Of a stretch of 64,000 nt of DNA, positions 30,201 through 38,876 are shown in pieces. The notes under the pieces were generated by a model, which had not been told where the DNA came from, did not search any database, and was given only the letters and a program-made list of their open reading frames with translations. The position numbers and the translations under genes are program-made. The first letter of the stretch is position 1. The number at the start of each line of letters is the position of its first letter. This DNA comes from an uncultured Clostridium sp. (lineage in GTDB: Bacteria; Bacillota; Clostridia; Clostridiales; Clostridiaceae), in assembly GCA_900540255.1 (NCBI GenBank), contig UQFE01000005.1, positions 1 through 64,000 of the forward strand. The letters run 5' to 3'.

Positions 30201-30987
30201 AAACAAAATCTCTTGATTTTAAATACGATTCATAAGATTTTTGTACTGCATTATTTAATTTACCTTTTTCAAATTTTATATCTTCAATTGAAGTACTAAA
30301 TGTTGTATGTCTGCAATGATCTGACCAATAAGTATCTATTACTTTTATTTCTGTAATTGTTGGTATTCTTTCTTCACTTTTAAAATAGTCCCTTATCATC
30401 AATAAATCATCTACACTCATTGCAAGCCCTAATTCTTTATGAAATTTTTCTATTTCCTTTTTATCTTTTTTAACAAAATCATAAAGTATTTCTACATCTT
30501 TAGGTTCTGATAATTTAGAATAAAGCTCTTTATTACTTAGCGATACTTCCCTTGAGTCTACAGGATTTATATAATAAGATTTGATTTTTTCTATATCTTC
30601 CTTTGTTAATTTCCCCTTTAAAACTATAACTTTAGCTGTTTTTACTTCAACATTTTCTTCAGCACCTACTAATCCAATACATTTTGATGCCGAATCAGCT
30701 CTTTGATCATATTGTCCTGGTAAAAATTCTACAGCAAATACTATTTCATCAGGCGATATTGGAAAGCTTTCTTCGTATAAATTATCTACTGTCTTTTCAG
30801 CAAATATTGTATATAAAGATTTTTTATAATTTTCTTCATTCATTTCATCTAATATATATTTATTTACTACTCTTACAGCTTGAAGATTTTTTATCCTTAA
30901 ATTATTTTTAAAATCTTCTAATAAACTATTAGCTTCAATATTAAAGCCATCCTTTTTTTCTACAAAAATACACTTAATACCTCGCAT
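27241..30987 (-). CDS. purL: phosphoribosylformylglycinamidine synthase, single-chain
   Basis: Makes FGAM from FGAR with glutamine and ATP. 1248 residues, the large one-polypeptide form typical of E. coli and many clostridia, not the PurS/PurQ/PurL split of Bacillus. A linker domain (DTYWSDHCRHTTF near 225) and ATP-binding MFKNETHNHPTEIEPFGGA lead into two AIRS-like repeats (second at about 650-900, with GGKDSMSGSFG). The C-terminal glutaminase from about 985 has FPGTNCEYDCE, the nucleophile in ILGICNGFQAL and the His of ISHGEGRF. First gene of the operon, with GGTGTAGG just ahead of ATG. Confidence 0.98.
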   Translation of the reverse strand: MRGIKCIFVEKKDGFNIEANSLLEDFKNNLRIKNLQAVRVVNKYILDEMNEENYKKSLYTIFAEKTVDNLYEESFPISPDEIVFAVEFLPGQYDQRADSASKCIGLVGAEENVEVKTAKVIVLKGKLTKEDIEKIKSYYINPVDSREVSLSNKELYSKLSEPKDVEILYDFVKKDKKEIEKFHKELGLAMSVDDLLMIRDYFKSEERIPTITEIKVIDTYWSDHCRHTTFSTSIEDIKFEKGKLNNAVQKSYESYLKSRDFVYERNNKDKTLMDIAVIAMKEMRKRGMLDDLDISEEINACSIKVNIETNNGIEEYLVMFKNETHNHPTEIEPFGGAATCLGGAIRDPLSGRTYVYQAMRVTGAADPTVPVEETLKGKLPQRTITLGAAHGYSSYGNQIGLATGQVSEVYHPNYVAKRMEIGAVIAAAPSKNVIREEPKAGDIVILLGGRTGRDGVGGATGSSKGHTEESINKCGAEVQKGNPPTERKIQRLFRNPKVAKMIKRCNDFGAGGVSVAIGELTRGLDINLDKVPKKYEGLDGTEIAISESQERMAVVVAKEDVKGFINLSKEENLEAVAVAEVTNNECLRMYWRGKEIVNLKRSFLDTNGAKQVTNVKVKLPGEYPLAVGDINVKEEWIKNLSKLNVASQKGLVERFDSTIGSGTVLMPYGGKYSATEQEAMVAKIPVLNGVSEEATIMSYGFNPDLGVWSPYHMAYYSIIEAVTKLAAVGGDYRKVRLTLQEYFEKLGKNPERWGKPFAALLGAYQAQVDLGIPAIGGKDSMSGSFGNLDVPPTLVAFAVGIEKAKNIISAEFKKVGSKLVLLMAEKNEDFTLKVNQYKRNLERLYELILEGKVISASSVKFGGVAETISKMAFGNKIGVEFFNLSKEELFGLNYGTLVLEVNQEVNINKEFKGCAYKAIGYTTEEETITSKEFDLNLKLNILENAYEKNLSKVFKIKTNDKNEKVKEVLYKESNNKSPVIKIAKPKVVIPVFPGTNCEYDCEREFKKANAETKTLVFRNYSKEAFVESIENLEKQIRESQIIMLPGGFSAGDEPDGSGKFIATVFRNEKIKDAVMDLLKNRDGLILGICNGFQALIKLGLVPYGEIIDIEEEMATLTYNEINRHMSSIIQTKVVSKKSPWFNKVNLGDIHNVAISHGEGRFVAPEKLIKELIKNGQVATQYVDNKGNISLNMPFNPNGSMLGIEGITSPDGRVLGKMGHSERIGDNLYKNIPGNFNQKIFESGVEYFR

Positions 30988-31002
30988 CCTACACCTCGCT
31001 TC

Positions 31003-31016
31003 AAAACACGAATATT
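31003..31016 (-). promoter_or_regulatory. PurR-type box, proximal
   Basis: AAAACACGAATATT on the plus strand, the inverted partner of the box at 31032. It resembles the Bacillus PurBox (A-WWW-CCGAACWWT) with the central CGAA kept. The CGAA and TTCG cores of the two boxes are 26 bp apart, close to the spacing in Bacillus PurR operators. It lies immediately before the purL ribosome site. Confidence 0.65.
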
Positions 31017-31031
31017 ATTTTATTTTAAATT

Positions 31032-31047
31032 AACATTTTTCGTGTTA
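31032..31047 (-). promoter_or_regulatory. PurR-type box, distal
   Basis: AACATTTTTCGTGTTA on the plus strand, overlapping the predicted purL transcription start. With the box at 31003 it forms an inverted pair. Bound PurR here would sit downstream of the promoter rather than over or upstream of it as in the B. subtilis pur operon. Confidence 0.65.
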
Positions 31048-31052
31048 ATTAA

Positions 31053-31081
31053 ATATTACCAATTGGGTTTATTTTTGTCAA
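31053..31081 (-). promoter_or_regulatory. purine operon promoter
   Basis: Minus-strand TTGACA (31076-31081), 17-bp spacer, TAATAT (31053-31058). The predicted start is near 31046, leaving a leader of about 60 nt, too short for a purine riboswitch. Confidence 0.8.
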
Positions 31082-31288
31082 TGAATTATTTTTTATTTAT
31101 CTATTAGTATTTTTATTTACCTTTAATAAAATTTATATCTTTAAATTAATTTTTATTAAATTAATATTATTAAAATTAGAAATATTATATAAGATAAATT
31201 ACATTAAAAATAATTTAAATTCATTACTTGACATATCACATTAGAAACCATTAAAATTTAATGACCATTATTTTAAGGAGAAGATTAA

Positions 31289-33466
31289 ATGATTATTGGA
31301 AGAGATTTAACAGATGAAAATAAATATTTAAATAATACAATAAAGAAAATACACGAATTGCTTGATAGTTATGGAGTTTCAAGTAAAGAACAAGATAAAG
31401 AAATAATAAATCACAGAAAATTTTTATGGGATAATAGAAATGAATTGGATGAAATTGAAATCAATGAAAACTGTGGACAAGTTGCTTTAAATGAACAATT
31501 ACATGCCAAAAAAATATCTAGGATAAGAACATTAGAAAAACAGCTTTCTAATCCTTATTTCTCAAGACTTGATTTTAGAGAAGACGGTGAAGAAGCAGAA
31601 AGCTTTTATATTGGATTATCTACTGTAGAAGATGAAGATAATTTTGATATTTTTGTTTTTGACTGGCGTTCTCCTGTTGCTAATATGTTTTATGACTTTG
31701 AAGTTGGTCCTGCATATTATGATGCACCAGTTAGAAGAGTTGAAGGACATATAGACTTTACTAGACAATATAATATTAAAAATGGTGAAATAGTATTTAT
31801 GCATAACTCAAATGAAAGCTTATGTGATGAAGCCTTAACATCAATGTTAAGTGGAAATGCTACTGATAAAATGAAAAACATAGTTGCTTCTATCCAAAAG
31901 GAGCAAAATGATATTATAAGAAGTGATGATAGTAAAATATTATTTATTCAAGGAGCTGCTGGTTCTGGTAAAACTTCTATAGCCCTACATAGATCTGCTT
32001 ATCTTTTATATAAGCATAGAAAAAATTTAAGTGCTGATAATATTTTAATCTTTAGTCCAAATGAAGTTTTTGCTGAATATATTTCTGATGTACTTCCTGA
32101 ACTTGGAGAAAGTAATATTCGTCAAACTACATTTGAAATTTATTCAAAGAGATTTTTACCATATAATTATTTATATGAAAATAAAAATGATCACTTAGAT
32201 TATATTTATTCTAATCATACTGATTTAAATGCTTTTAAATTAAGAGCTAAATCTATGGAATATAAAAACACATTAGAATTTATGGAAGCTTTAAATAAAT
32301 TTGTTTTTGATATTCCAAAACTTATTACTAATGTTACTCCTATTATAATTGAAGGTGAACAAATAATAAGTAAAAAATCAGTAGAAAAGACTATTTTTGA
32401 AAGATTTAAGGATATACCATTCTTAAATAGAATTGAAGTTGTTAAGCAAAGTTTATTTTCTCAAGTAGAAAATAAATATTTATCTTCAAAAGATAATTCT
32501 CACTTTGATTATGTTGAAGATAAGAAAACTTTTTATGATTTCTGTAAAGCTCAAGTTGATGCACAAGTTGATGCTATGATTAAAACATTAGATAGTGTTG
32601 ATATTTATAAATTACTTTGGAGTAATATTGAAAAATATACTAATATGAACTTAAATTCTACAAAAGAACTTACTTTAAATTATTTAAATAATAATGAAGT
32701 TAAATTTGAAGATATTACACCTATAATATATATAAGATCATCATTAGAAGGATTTAGAAGCTACGGAAATATGAAACATGTTCTTATTGATGAAGCTCAA
32801 GATTATAGCCCATTATTTTATAAAATAATAAAAAGATCCTTCCCTAATGCTTCTTTAACAATCATGGGTGATTTAAATCAAAGAATTGATAAACATTCTA
32901 ATGTAAAAAACAGAAATAGTATTACCAATATATTTAATGATGTAAAAACAGTTGTATTAACTAAGAGCTATCGTTCAACTGGTAATATAACTAACTTTAC
33001 TAAGGATATCTTAGATACTCATGAGCCAATAGAAGCTGTTGATAGACTTGGTGATAATCCAACTATTCATATTGTTAATGATAACTTAGAAGAAAGAATT
33101 TCTGCTAAAATAAAAGAAATGACTTATAAGGGTTATAAATCTATAGCTATCATTTGTAAAAATAAAGAAAATAGTAAAAAACTTTATTCTTCATTAAAGG
33201 AACTTAATGAAAATTTAAACTTAATAATTAGTGATAAATGTGAATTTAAAATTGGTATTAATGTAATTTCTTCTTATATTGCAAAAGGACTAGAATTTGA
33301 TGGAGTTATACTTGCTGATGGTGAAAGTTATTTATCAATTGAAGATAAGCATTTATTTTATACAGCTTGTACAAGAGCACTACACGAATTACACATATAC
33401 ACTAATTCATCATTAGAAAATATATTACCTAAAGATAGTAGTTTATATACAGTTGTTAATGATTAA
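31289..33466 (+). CDS. helD: HelD-like UvrD-family ATPase
   Basis: 725-residue superfamily 1 ATPase of the HelD type, which in Bacillus frees stalled RNA polymerase from nucleic acid and recycles it. N-terminal coiled-coil arm (about 1-85), a strand-rich region with VFDWRSPVANMFYDFEVGPA, Walker A GAAGSGKTSIALHR near 226, Walker B VLIDEAQDYSPL, MGDLNQRI, KSYRSTGNI and late motif AKGLEFDGVILAD. It stands alone behind AAGGAGAAG and shares its divergent upstream region with the purine operon. The length fits a compact HelD. A DNA helicase role is the older annotation. Confidence 0.9.
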   Translation: MIIGRDLTDENKYLNNTIKKIHELLDSYGVSSKEQDKEIINHRKFLWDNRNELDEIEINENCGQVALNEQLHAKKISRIRTLEKQLSNPYFSRLDFREDGEEAESFYIGLSTVEDEDNFDIFVFDWRSPVANMFYDFEVGPAYYDAPVRRVEGHIDFTRQYNIKNGEIVFMHNSNESLCDEALTSMLSGNATDKMKNIVASIQKEQNDIIRSDDSKILFIQGAAGSGKTSIALHRSAYLLYKHRKNLSADNILIFSPNEVFAEYISDVLPELGESNIRQTTFEIYSKRFLPYNYLYENKNDHLDYIYSNHTDLNAFKLRAKSMEYKNTLEFMEALNKFVFDIPKLITNVTPIIIEGEQIISKKSVEKTIFERFKDIPFLNRIEVVKQSLFSQVENKYLSSKDNSHFDYVEDKKTFYDFCKAQVDAQVDAMIKTLDSVDIYKLLWSNIEKYTNMNLNSTKELTLNYLNNNEVKFEDITPIIYIRSSLEGFRSYGNMKHVLIDEAQDYSPLFYKIIKRSFPNASLTIMGDLNQRIDKHSNVKNRNSITNIFNDVKTVVLTKSYRSTGNITNFTKDILDTHEPIEAVDRLGDNPTIHIVNDNLEERISAKIKEMTYKGYKSIAIICKNKENSKKLYSSLKELNENLNLIISDKCEFKIGINVISSYIAKGLEFDGVILADGESYLSIEDKHLFYTACTRALHELHIYTNSSLENILPKDSSLYTVVND

Positions 33467-33502
33467 AAAATGCACCGTATTTTGTTTACGGTGCACTTTT
33501 AT
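33467..33502. terminator. bidirectional terminator between helD and SPFH gene
   Basis: AAAATGCACCGTA, loop, TACGGTGCACTTTT. It lies between two convergent genes and has A/T tracts on both sides. Confidence 0.9.
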
Positions 33503-33503
33503 T

Positions 33504-34445
33504 TTATTTATCCTTTTTTAACATTTCTCCAATTGCAGCAATACTTCCAAGTGATGATAATGTTTCATTTGGTAATATAAGCTTATTAGCTGGATTGTTA
33601 GCCATTTCTTTAAGAGCTTCTACTTGTTTAAGTGCTATAACTCTTTCATCTGTTCCTGATTCAAGTATAGCTTTATTAACTTTCATAATAGCTTCTGATT
33701 CTGCTATTGCAATTTGTTCTATGGCTTTTGCCTTACCTTCTGCTTCTAATAATTGTGATTCTTTTAAACCTTCTGCTCTTCTAATATTAGCTTCTTTTTC
33801 AGCTTCTGCGGCAAGTATCTTAGATTGCTTTTCACCTTCAGCTTTTTCAATTTGAGATTGTCTTAAACCTTCTGCTTGAAGAATCATAGCTCTCTTATCT
33901 CTTTCAGCTTTCATTTGCTTTTCCATTGCTTGTTGTATTTCATCTGGTGGAATTATGTTTTTAATTTCAACTGATAGTACCTTAATACCATAAGCATCAG
34001 TAACTTCATCAATAATACCTAATAATTGTTGATTAATGCTGTCTCTTCCAGCAAGAACTTCATCAAGAGTCATATTACCAAGTATATTTCTTATATTGGT
34101 TGTAGCTGAATAAACTATACCAGCTTTATAATCTTCAATGTTATATACTGCATCTTTAGCATTAATCATCTTATAGAAAATTACGTTATCTACTGAAATT
34201 TTAACATTATCCTTAGTTATAACTGATTGTGGTTGAACATCTAAAATTTGTTGTTTAGTTGATACTTTCTTTCTTACAAAGTCAACACCAGGAATTATAA
34301 AATGCCATCCCGGCTCTAAAATTTTATGAAATTGTCCCAACCTTTCAACTACATATAAATACCCTGTGTTTACAACTTTAATTGATGATAATAGCACTAT
34401 AAAAATAATTACTAATAATGCTAATAAAAATATTATTCCTGGCAT
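33504..34445 (-). CDS. SPFH/band 7 domain protein, stomatin-like
   Basis: Membrane scaffold protein of 313 residues, forming oligomers in ordered lipid patches. One N-terminal transmembrane segment (about 3-22), an SPFH domain (VVERLGQFHKILEPGWHFIIP, then SVDNVIFYKM and ATTNIRNILGNMTLDEVLAGRD), then a long charged coiled coil (KQSKILAAEAEKEANIRRAEG). It resembles QmcA/stomatin rather than flotillin. The gene follows the NfeD gene by one base, and the pair is the classic stomatin-NfeD operon; NfeD is thought to be the membrane partner. Confidence 0.93.
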   Translation of the reverse strand: MPGIIFLLALLVIIFIVLLSSIKVVNTGYLYVVERLGQFHKILEPGWHFIIPGVDFVRKKVSTKQQILDVQPQSVITKDNVKISVDNVIFYKMINAKDAVYNIEDYKAGIVYSATTNIRNILGNMTLDEVLAGRDSINQQLLGIIDEVTDAYGIKVLSVEIKNIIPPDEIQQAMEKQMKAERDKRAMILQAEGLRQSQIEKAEGEKQSKILAAEAEKEANIRRAEGLKESQLLEAEGKAKAIEQIAIAESEAIMKVNKAILESGTDERVIALKQVEALKEMANNPANKLILPNETLSSLGSIAAIGEMLKKDK

Positions 34446-34446
34446 A

Positions 34447-34875
34447 TTAATTCTCCTTTAATTTTACAATTAATTTAGTTCCCTCAAGACCTGTAATTGT
34501 AAATTCCTCACCCTTTTTTATTATTTTTCCTTTATTGCAAGCAGTCCAATAAATACCACTTACATTTATCAATGATGTTTCTCCCATATCTTCTTCTGCA
34601 GTCATTGTTTTACCAATATAAGTTTCCTCCATAGTTGGTACTTGCTTTACATCTGTCTTGAATTTTTTCTTTGCCAATGGGTAACCAATAGAAATAGTTA
34701 CAACTCCTATAATTAAAAATGCTATTATTTGATATAAAACTGTAAAATTTAATAAAGAAAGTATTATTGCAACTAATGCTCCTAGTGAAAACCACATAAA
34801 TATAAAACTACTAGTAATAATATCAATAACAACTAAAAATATTGCAACAAGAATCCAAATAATTACCTCAATCAT
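34447..34875 (-). CDS. NfeD family protein, short form
   Basis: 142 residues: three hydrophobic membrane segments in the first 75 residues, then a small OB-fold domain (IGKTMTAEEDMGETSLINVSG, IIKKGEEFTITGLEGTKLIVK). It lacks the ClpP-like serine protease domain of long NfeD proteins. First gene of the two-gene operon with the SPFH protein, with which it probably assembles. Ribosome site GGGGGG, start ATG. Confidence 0.92.
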   Translation of the reverse strand: MIEVIIWILVAIFLVVIDIITSSFIFMWFSLGALVAIILSLLNFTVLYQIIAFLIIGVVTISIGYPLAKKKFKTDVKQVPTMEETYIGKTMTAEEDMGETSLINVSGIYWTACNKGKIIKKGEEFTITGLEGTKLIVKLKEN

Positions 34876-35170
34876 TGCTTCTCCCCCCTTTTAACTTAAT
34901 AATTTAATTATATACCATATTCATCTTGTTTTGTGGTAATAATTACAAAAGCAATTTTTAACTTCCTCTTTATTATAATATATATAAAATCACTTCGCAA
35001 GTTATTTTTTATTATTTAAAAAGTTATTTGTTACTACTTTAAATATTTTGTTTTAACTATTTATTAAATAATTTGATTTTCTAGTGTTTTCCTTTTATTA
35101 TTTATTTATATGTATTTTATTAGTAAACTAATACAATACTAAAATTATATAACGTATTGGAGATGATATT
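34876..35170. other. divergent promoter region of NfeD and nadE
   Basis: About 295 bp of AT-rich sequence between divergent genes. I see no long inverted repeat, no NrtR or NadR/NiaR operator that I would defend and no RNA structure. Confidence 0.5.
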
Positions 35171-37075
35171 ATGGATTTTATAAAAGTAGGATCTGCATGT
35201 CCTAAAACTAAAGTTGCAGATGTTATTTTTAATGTTGAAAATATATGCTCATGTATTGATGATGCTTATAATAAAGATGTTAAATTTTTAGTTTTTCCTG
35301 AACTATCTATTACTTCTTATACTTGTGCTGATTTATTTTTAACTTCTACATTAATAAATAAATCTATAGAAGGAATAAAATTAGTTTGTGAAAATAGCAT
35401 TAACAAAGATATGCTAATTGCTATTGGATGTCCACTTATCCATAACAATGTTCTTTATAATACAGCCTTTATAATATTTGAAGGAAAAATTCTTGGAATA
35501 GTTCCAAAATCATATATTCCAAACTATAGCGAATTTTATGAAAAAAGATGGTTTACAGCTGCTGCAATGTTAACTGATGAACTTGTAGCTCTTCCATTCC
35601 AAGAAAATATACCATTTGGAACAAATCTTATATTTGCTGCCGGTGATTATAAATTTGGTATAGAAATTTGCGAAGACCTTTGGGTAACAATTCCTCCAAG
35701 CTCTTACTTATCTCTTTTAGGAGCTAATATTATAGGTAATCTTTCTGCTTCAAATGAATTAGTAAGCAAAAAGGATTATAGACTTTCATTAATTGCTAAC
35801 CAAAGTGCAAGATGTATGTCATCTTACATTTATTCTTCTGCTGGAGTACATGAATCTACAACTGATTTATTATTTAGCGGTCATTTAGTAATAAGTGAAA
35901 ATGGTACTATATTAAAAGAAAATAATAGATTCCAAAGAGAAAATGAAGTTATAACATCTTGTATAGATGTATTTAAACTTAATGCTGAAAGATTAAAAAA
36001 TTTAAGTTATAGAGATTCTTCTAAAATAGTGCCATTTAAACCTAAAAATATTAACTTTAATTTTAAAAATACAAAAATAAATAATTTTGATAGATATATA
36101 GACAAACATCCCTTTGTTCCATCTAATGAACATGAAAGAGAAGCAAGATGCAAAGAAATATTTAACATACAATCTTCAGCACTCGCAAAACGTTTAGAAC
36201 ATACTAATTTAAAGAAAGCTGTAATTGGAATTTCTGGTGGCCTTGATTCAACTTTAGCCTTATTAGTTATAGTTAAAACATTTAAGCTTTTAGGAATAGA
36301 TAATAGTAACATTATAACTATTACAATGCCTGGATTCGGTACCACTGATAGAACATATAATAATGCATTAACACTTTGTAGAGAATTAAATACAGATTTA
36401 AGAGAAATAAATATCGTTGAAGCTTCTCTTCAACACTTTAAGGATATTGGTCATGATAAAAATATACATGATGTAACTTATGAAAATGTTCAAGCAAGAG
36501 AAAGAACTCAAATATTAATGGATTTAGCTAATAAAGAAGGTGGATTATTAATAGGTACTGGTGACCTTTCTGAACTTGCACTTGGATGGTGTACTTACAA
36601 TGGAGATCATATGAGTATGTATGCTGTTAATCCATCAATTCCAAAAACACTTGTTAGATATTTAGTTAAATATGTATCAGAAAAGGAATCTACAAAAGAA
36701 GTTGCTCATACTTTATTAGATATTTTAGATACTCCTGTTAGTCCTGAACTTTTACCTAAAGGTGAAAAAGGTGACATAGTTCAAAAAACTGAAGATATTG
36801 TTGGTCCATATGAACTTCATGATTTCTTCTTATATCACTTTATTAAACATGGTTCTTCTAAAGAAAGAATTGAATTTCTTGCTAAGGAAGCATTTAAAGA
36901 TGATTATTCTGAGGAAGAAATTGATAAATGGCTTGATAAATTCATTTACAGATTCTTCACTCAACAATTTAAAAGAAGTGCTTTACCTGATGGACCTAAA
37001 GTTGGTTCTATTTCTCTTAGCCCTCGTGGGGACTGGAGAATGCCATCAGATGCTTCATTTAATTGCTTTAAGTAA
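35171..37075 (+). CDS. nadE: glutamine-hydrolysing NAD synthetase
   Basis: Final step of NAD synthesis: amidates nicotinic acid adenine dinucleotide, with ammonia from glutamine. 634 residues. The N-terminal carbon-nitrogen hydrolase domain keeps the Glu-Lys-Cys triad (FPELSIT; VPKSYIPNYSEFYE; GIEICEDLWV with Cys near 175). The synthetase domain from about 320 has the PP-loop GISGGLDSTLAL and TGDLSELALGWCTYNGDH. Length fits the multidomain type. Monocistronic, GGAGATG ribosome site, own terminator. Confidence 0.97.
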   Translation: MDFIKVGSACPKTKVADVIFNVENICSCIDDAYNKDVKFLVFPELSITSYTCADLFLTSTLINKSIEGIKLVCENSINKDMLIAIGCPLIHNNVLYNTAFIIFEGKILGIVPKSYIPNYSEFYEKRWFTAAAMLTDELVALPFQENIPFGTNLIFAAGDYKFGIEICEDLWVTIPPSSYLSLLGANIIGNLSASNELVSKKDYRLSLIANQSARCMSSYIYSSAGVHESTTDLLFSGHLVISENGTILKENNRFQRENEVITSCIDVFKLNAERLKNLSYRDSSKIVPFKPKNINFNFKNTKINNFDRYIDKHPFVPSNEHEREARCKEIFNIQSSALAKRLEHTNLKKAVIGISGGLDSTLALLVIVKTFKLLGIDNSNIITITMPGFGTTDRTYNNALTLCRELNTDLREINIVEASLQHFKDIGHDKNIHDVTYENVQARERTQILMDLANKEGGLLIGTGDLSELALGWCTYNGDHMSMYAVNPSIPKTLVRYLVKYVSEKESTKEVAHTLLDILDTPVSPELLPKGEKGDIVQKTEDIVGPYELHDFFLYHFIKHGSSKERIEFLAKEAFKDDYSEEEIDKWLDKFIYRFFTQQFKRSALPDGPKVGSISLSPRGDWRMPSDASFNCFK

Positions 37076-37081
37076 TAGAAA

Positions 37082-37117
37082 AACAGGTAGCTTACAAATT
37101 GTAAGTTACCTGTTTAT
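37082..37117. terminator. bidirectional terminator between nadE and reductase
   Basis: AACAGGTAGCTTAC, loop AAATT, GTAAGTTACCTGTT, T-rich on both exits. It serves two convergent genes. Confidence 0.88.
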
Positions 37118-37139
37118 TCATTTATCTAATAATTGAAAT

Positions 37140-38003
37140 TTATTTATTTTTTAAAGTATCAATATATTTAACAGCACTTAATGCTGCTATATTTCCTTCT
37201 CCAGCTGACTTAATATATTGATATGGCTTTCCAACGCAATCTCCAGCTGCAAAACATCCTGGAATATTACACTTCATTTCCCTATCAACTTTTATATGTC
37301 CATCTTCTATTTCTAAACCTGGAACTAATTGTCCTGGTGAAATACTATCCTTTAATACAAATACCCCATCAGTTTCTAATTCACCATCATCTGTTTTTAT
37401 TGAAGAAACTTTTTCTTCTCCAACTATCTCCAATGGCTTTTTAGCTACTATTTCTATATTTTCATTTACTTTTACAGCATCTTTGTACATAGGAATATAA
37501 TAAACCTTTTCTGCTACTTCACTAACAAAATCAGCTTCTTCTTCTGCTTCTTTATTATATCCTATAATCGTTACAGTTTTTCCTCTATAAAGTGGTGCAT
37601 CACATGTAGCACAATATCCTACACCTTTTCCTAATAACTGTTCTTCGCCTTTAATAGGCTTAGTATATTCCATACCAGTAGCTAAAATTACAGTAGTTGC
37701 TTCATACATTTTTTCATTTACCATTAATGCAAAATAATCACCCATTGCATATATGTTGTTTACTCTTTCTTCTGTAATTTCAATTCCCATATTATCTATA
37801 TGCTCTAAAAATTTATCTCTAACTTGTGCTCCAGTAACTCCATAAAACCCTAAGTAATTATTAATTTTTGGAGCCTTACTTAACTTATGACTTAATTCTT
37901 TATTACCAAAAATAATAAATTTTTTATTTCTTATCTTTGCATTAAGAGCAGCTGATAATCCTGCTGGACCACTACCTACTATGGCTATATCATATCTTTC
38001 CAT
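37140..38003 (-). CDS. flavin-dependent thioredoxin reductase, ferredoxin-type (FFTR-like)
   Basis: Reduces thioredoxin through an FAD and a redox dithiol. 287 residues, shorter than NADPH-dependent TrxB. FAD loop AIVGSGPAGLSAAL at the N-terminus, active CATC in VGYCATCDAPLY near 130, and CFAAGDCVG near the end. The usual second nucleotide site is missing: GxGxxA is replaced by IIGYNKEAEEEA, and the HRRxxxR motif is absent. That is the hallmark of the clostridial enzymes shown to take electrons from ferredoxin instead of NADPH. It lies 15 bp after trxA. Identity as a thioredoxin reductase relative is firm; the electron donor is inferred. Confidence 0.88.
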   Translation of the reverse strand: MERYDIAIVGSGPAGLSAALNAKIRNKKFIIFGNKELSHKLSKAPKINNYLGFYGVTGAQVRDKFLEHIDNMGIEITEERVNNIYAMGDYFALMVNEKMYEATTVILATGMEYTKPIKGEEQLLGKGVGYCATCDAPLYRGKTVTIIGYNKEAEEEADFVSEVAEKVYYIPMYKDAVKVNENIEIVAKKPLEIVGEEKVSSIKTDDGELETDGVFVLKDSISPGQLVPGLEIEDGHIKVDREMKCNIPGCFAAGDCVGKPYQYIKSAGEGNIAALSAVKYIDTLKNK

Positions 38004-38018
38004 AGTAATTTCTTCTCC

Positions 38019-38333
38019 TTAAAGGTGTTTTTCAACAGCATCTTTTAATTGATTTTTTGGCATAAACCCAACTAAAGTATCTACAGGCACTCCATTTTTA
38101 AATACCATTATTGTTGGTATACTTGCAACTCTATATTTACCAGCTAAGTTTGGGCATTCATCAACATTTACTTTTGTAAATTTAGCATTTGTTAATTCTC
38201 CTGCTACTTCTTCAAAGATAGGTCCTATCATCTTGCAAGGACCACACCAGTCAGCCCAAAAATCTACTATACTAACACCATCAGCTTTTATAACTTCTGA
38301 ATCAAATTCATTTTCTTTTAAATGTTTTACCAT
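38019..38333 (-). CDS. trxA: thioredoxin
   Basis: 104-residue thioredoxin with the active site DWCGPCKMIGP at about 28-38, buried Asp in VDFWADW, and cis-Pro in VASIPTIMVFKNG. It supplies reducing power to ribonucleotide reductase, sulfur reduction and disulfide repair. It forms a two-gene operon with the flavin reductase downstream, its likely electron donor. Start ATG behind GGAGG. Confidence 0.97.
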   Translation of the reverse strand: MVKHLKENEFDSEVIKADGVSIVDFWADWCGPCKMIGPIFEEVAGELTNAKFTKVNVDECPNLAGKYRVASIPTIMVFKNGVPVDTLVGFMPKNQLKDAVEKHL

Positions 38334-38512
38334 TTCAATTCCTCCTATTTCCCAGTAGGGAATATAAATATTATTTGTTTCATTTTACAGCGATAATTAT
38401 TATTAGTCAATAATTTTATCCCTATATTTAGTTTATCCTTTTTTTACTTAAAAATTCTGCCACTAAGTCACTTAATTAATATTTAAATATTTATTTAAAT
38501 TATGTTTATAAA

Positions 38513-38584
38513 TAAGGGGCTGTTTCACTAAAACTTTTATACACAATATATTGTAGTATTTATTCTTAATGCGACATCCCCTTA
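38513..38584 (-). repeat. GTCGCA element, short form, copy 1
   Basis: GGGGCTGTTTCACTAAAA on one end and TTAATGCGACATCCCC on the other, with a central ACAATATATTGT palindrome. Flanking ATAAATAA/TTATTTAT extends the hairpin. It lies at the 3' end of the 74-residue gene and may act as its terminator. Orientation is opposite to copies 3 and 4. Confidence 0.85.
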
Positions 38585-38593
38585 TTTATATAA

Positions 38594-38818
38594 TTATTTA
38601 TTTTTATAAATATCAATAACTCCAGCTTCTTCATCAGAAATAGGAATTAATATTGTTCCAAACAGCTTTTCTTCTTTTTTAGCATAAAAATGATAATCCA
38701 TTCCTACTTTTAAGTTTTTTACATTTTCATTTTTCATTATTTTATATTTTTTGTTATCATATGATTTACCTACAAAGTATTTTTCTGTCTCTTTTTTTAC
38801 TATAATTCTATAAAGCAT
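38594..38818 (-). CDS. small basic protein, unrecognised
   Basis: 74 residues from the ATG at 38818, which has GAGGGAGATA directly ahead; the frame extends upstream only to a TTG. Lys- and Tyr-rich beta-type sequence (LYRIIVKKETEKYFVG, then KKYKIMKNENVKNLKVGMDYHFYAKKEEK) that could form a small OB- or SH3-like barrel. No family recognised. Downstream of a Nudix-like gene on the same strand with about 60 bp between, so possibly cotranscribed. Confidence 0.65.
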   Translation of the reverse strand: MLYRIIVKKETEKYFVGKSYDNKKYKIMKNENVKNLKVGMDYHFYAKKEEKLFGTILIPISDEEAGVIDIYKNK

Positions 38819-38876
38819 TATCTCCCTCAATTCCAAGAATCTACACTTATCATTTGTTAAAACTAGTTTTTATATT

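Noticed and set aside
29294..30911. Open frames opposite purL
   Set aside because: Antisense shadows of a long conserved gene.
30988..31288. Purine riboswitch ahead of purL
   Set aside because: Leader of about 60 nt is too short, and no three-way junction with the conserved loops is present.
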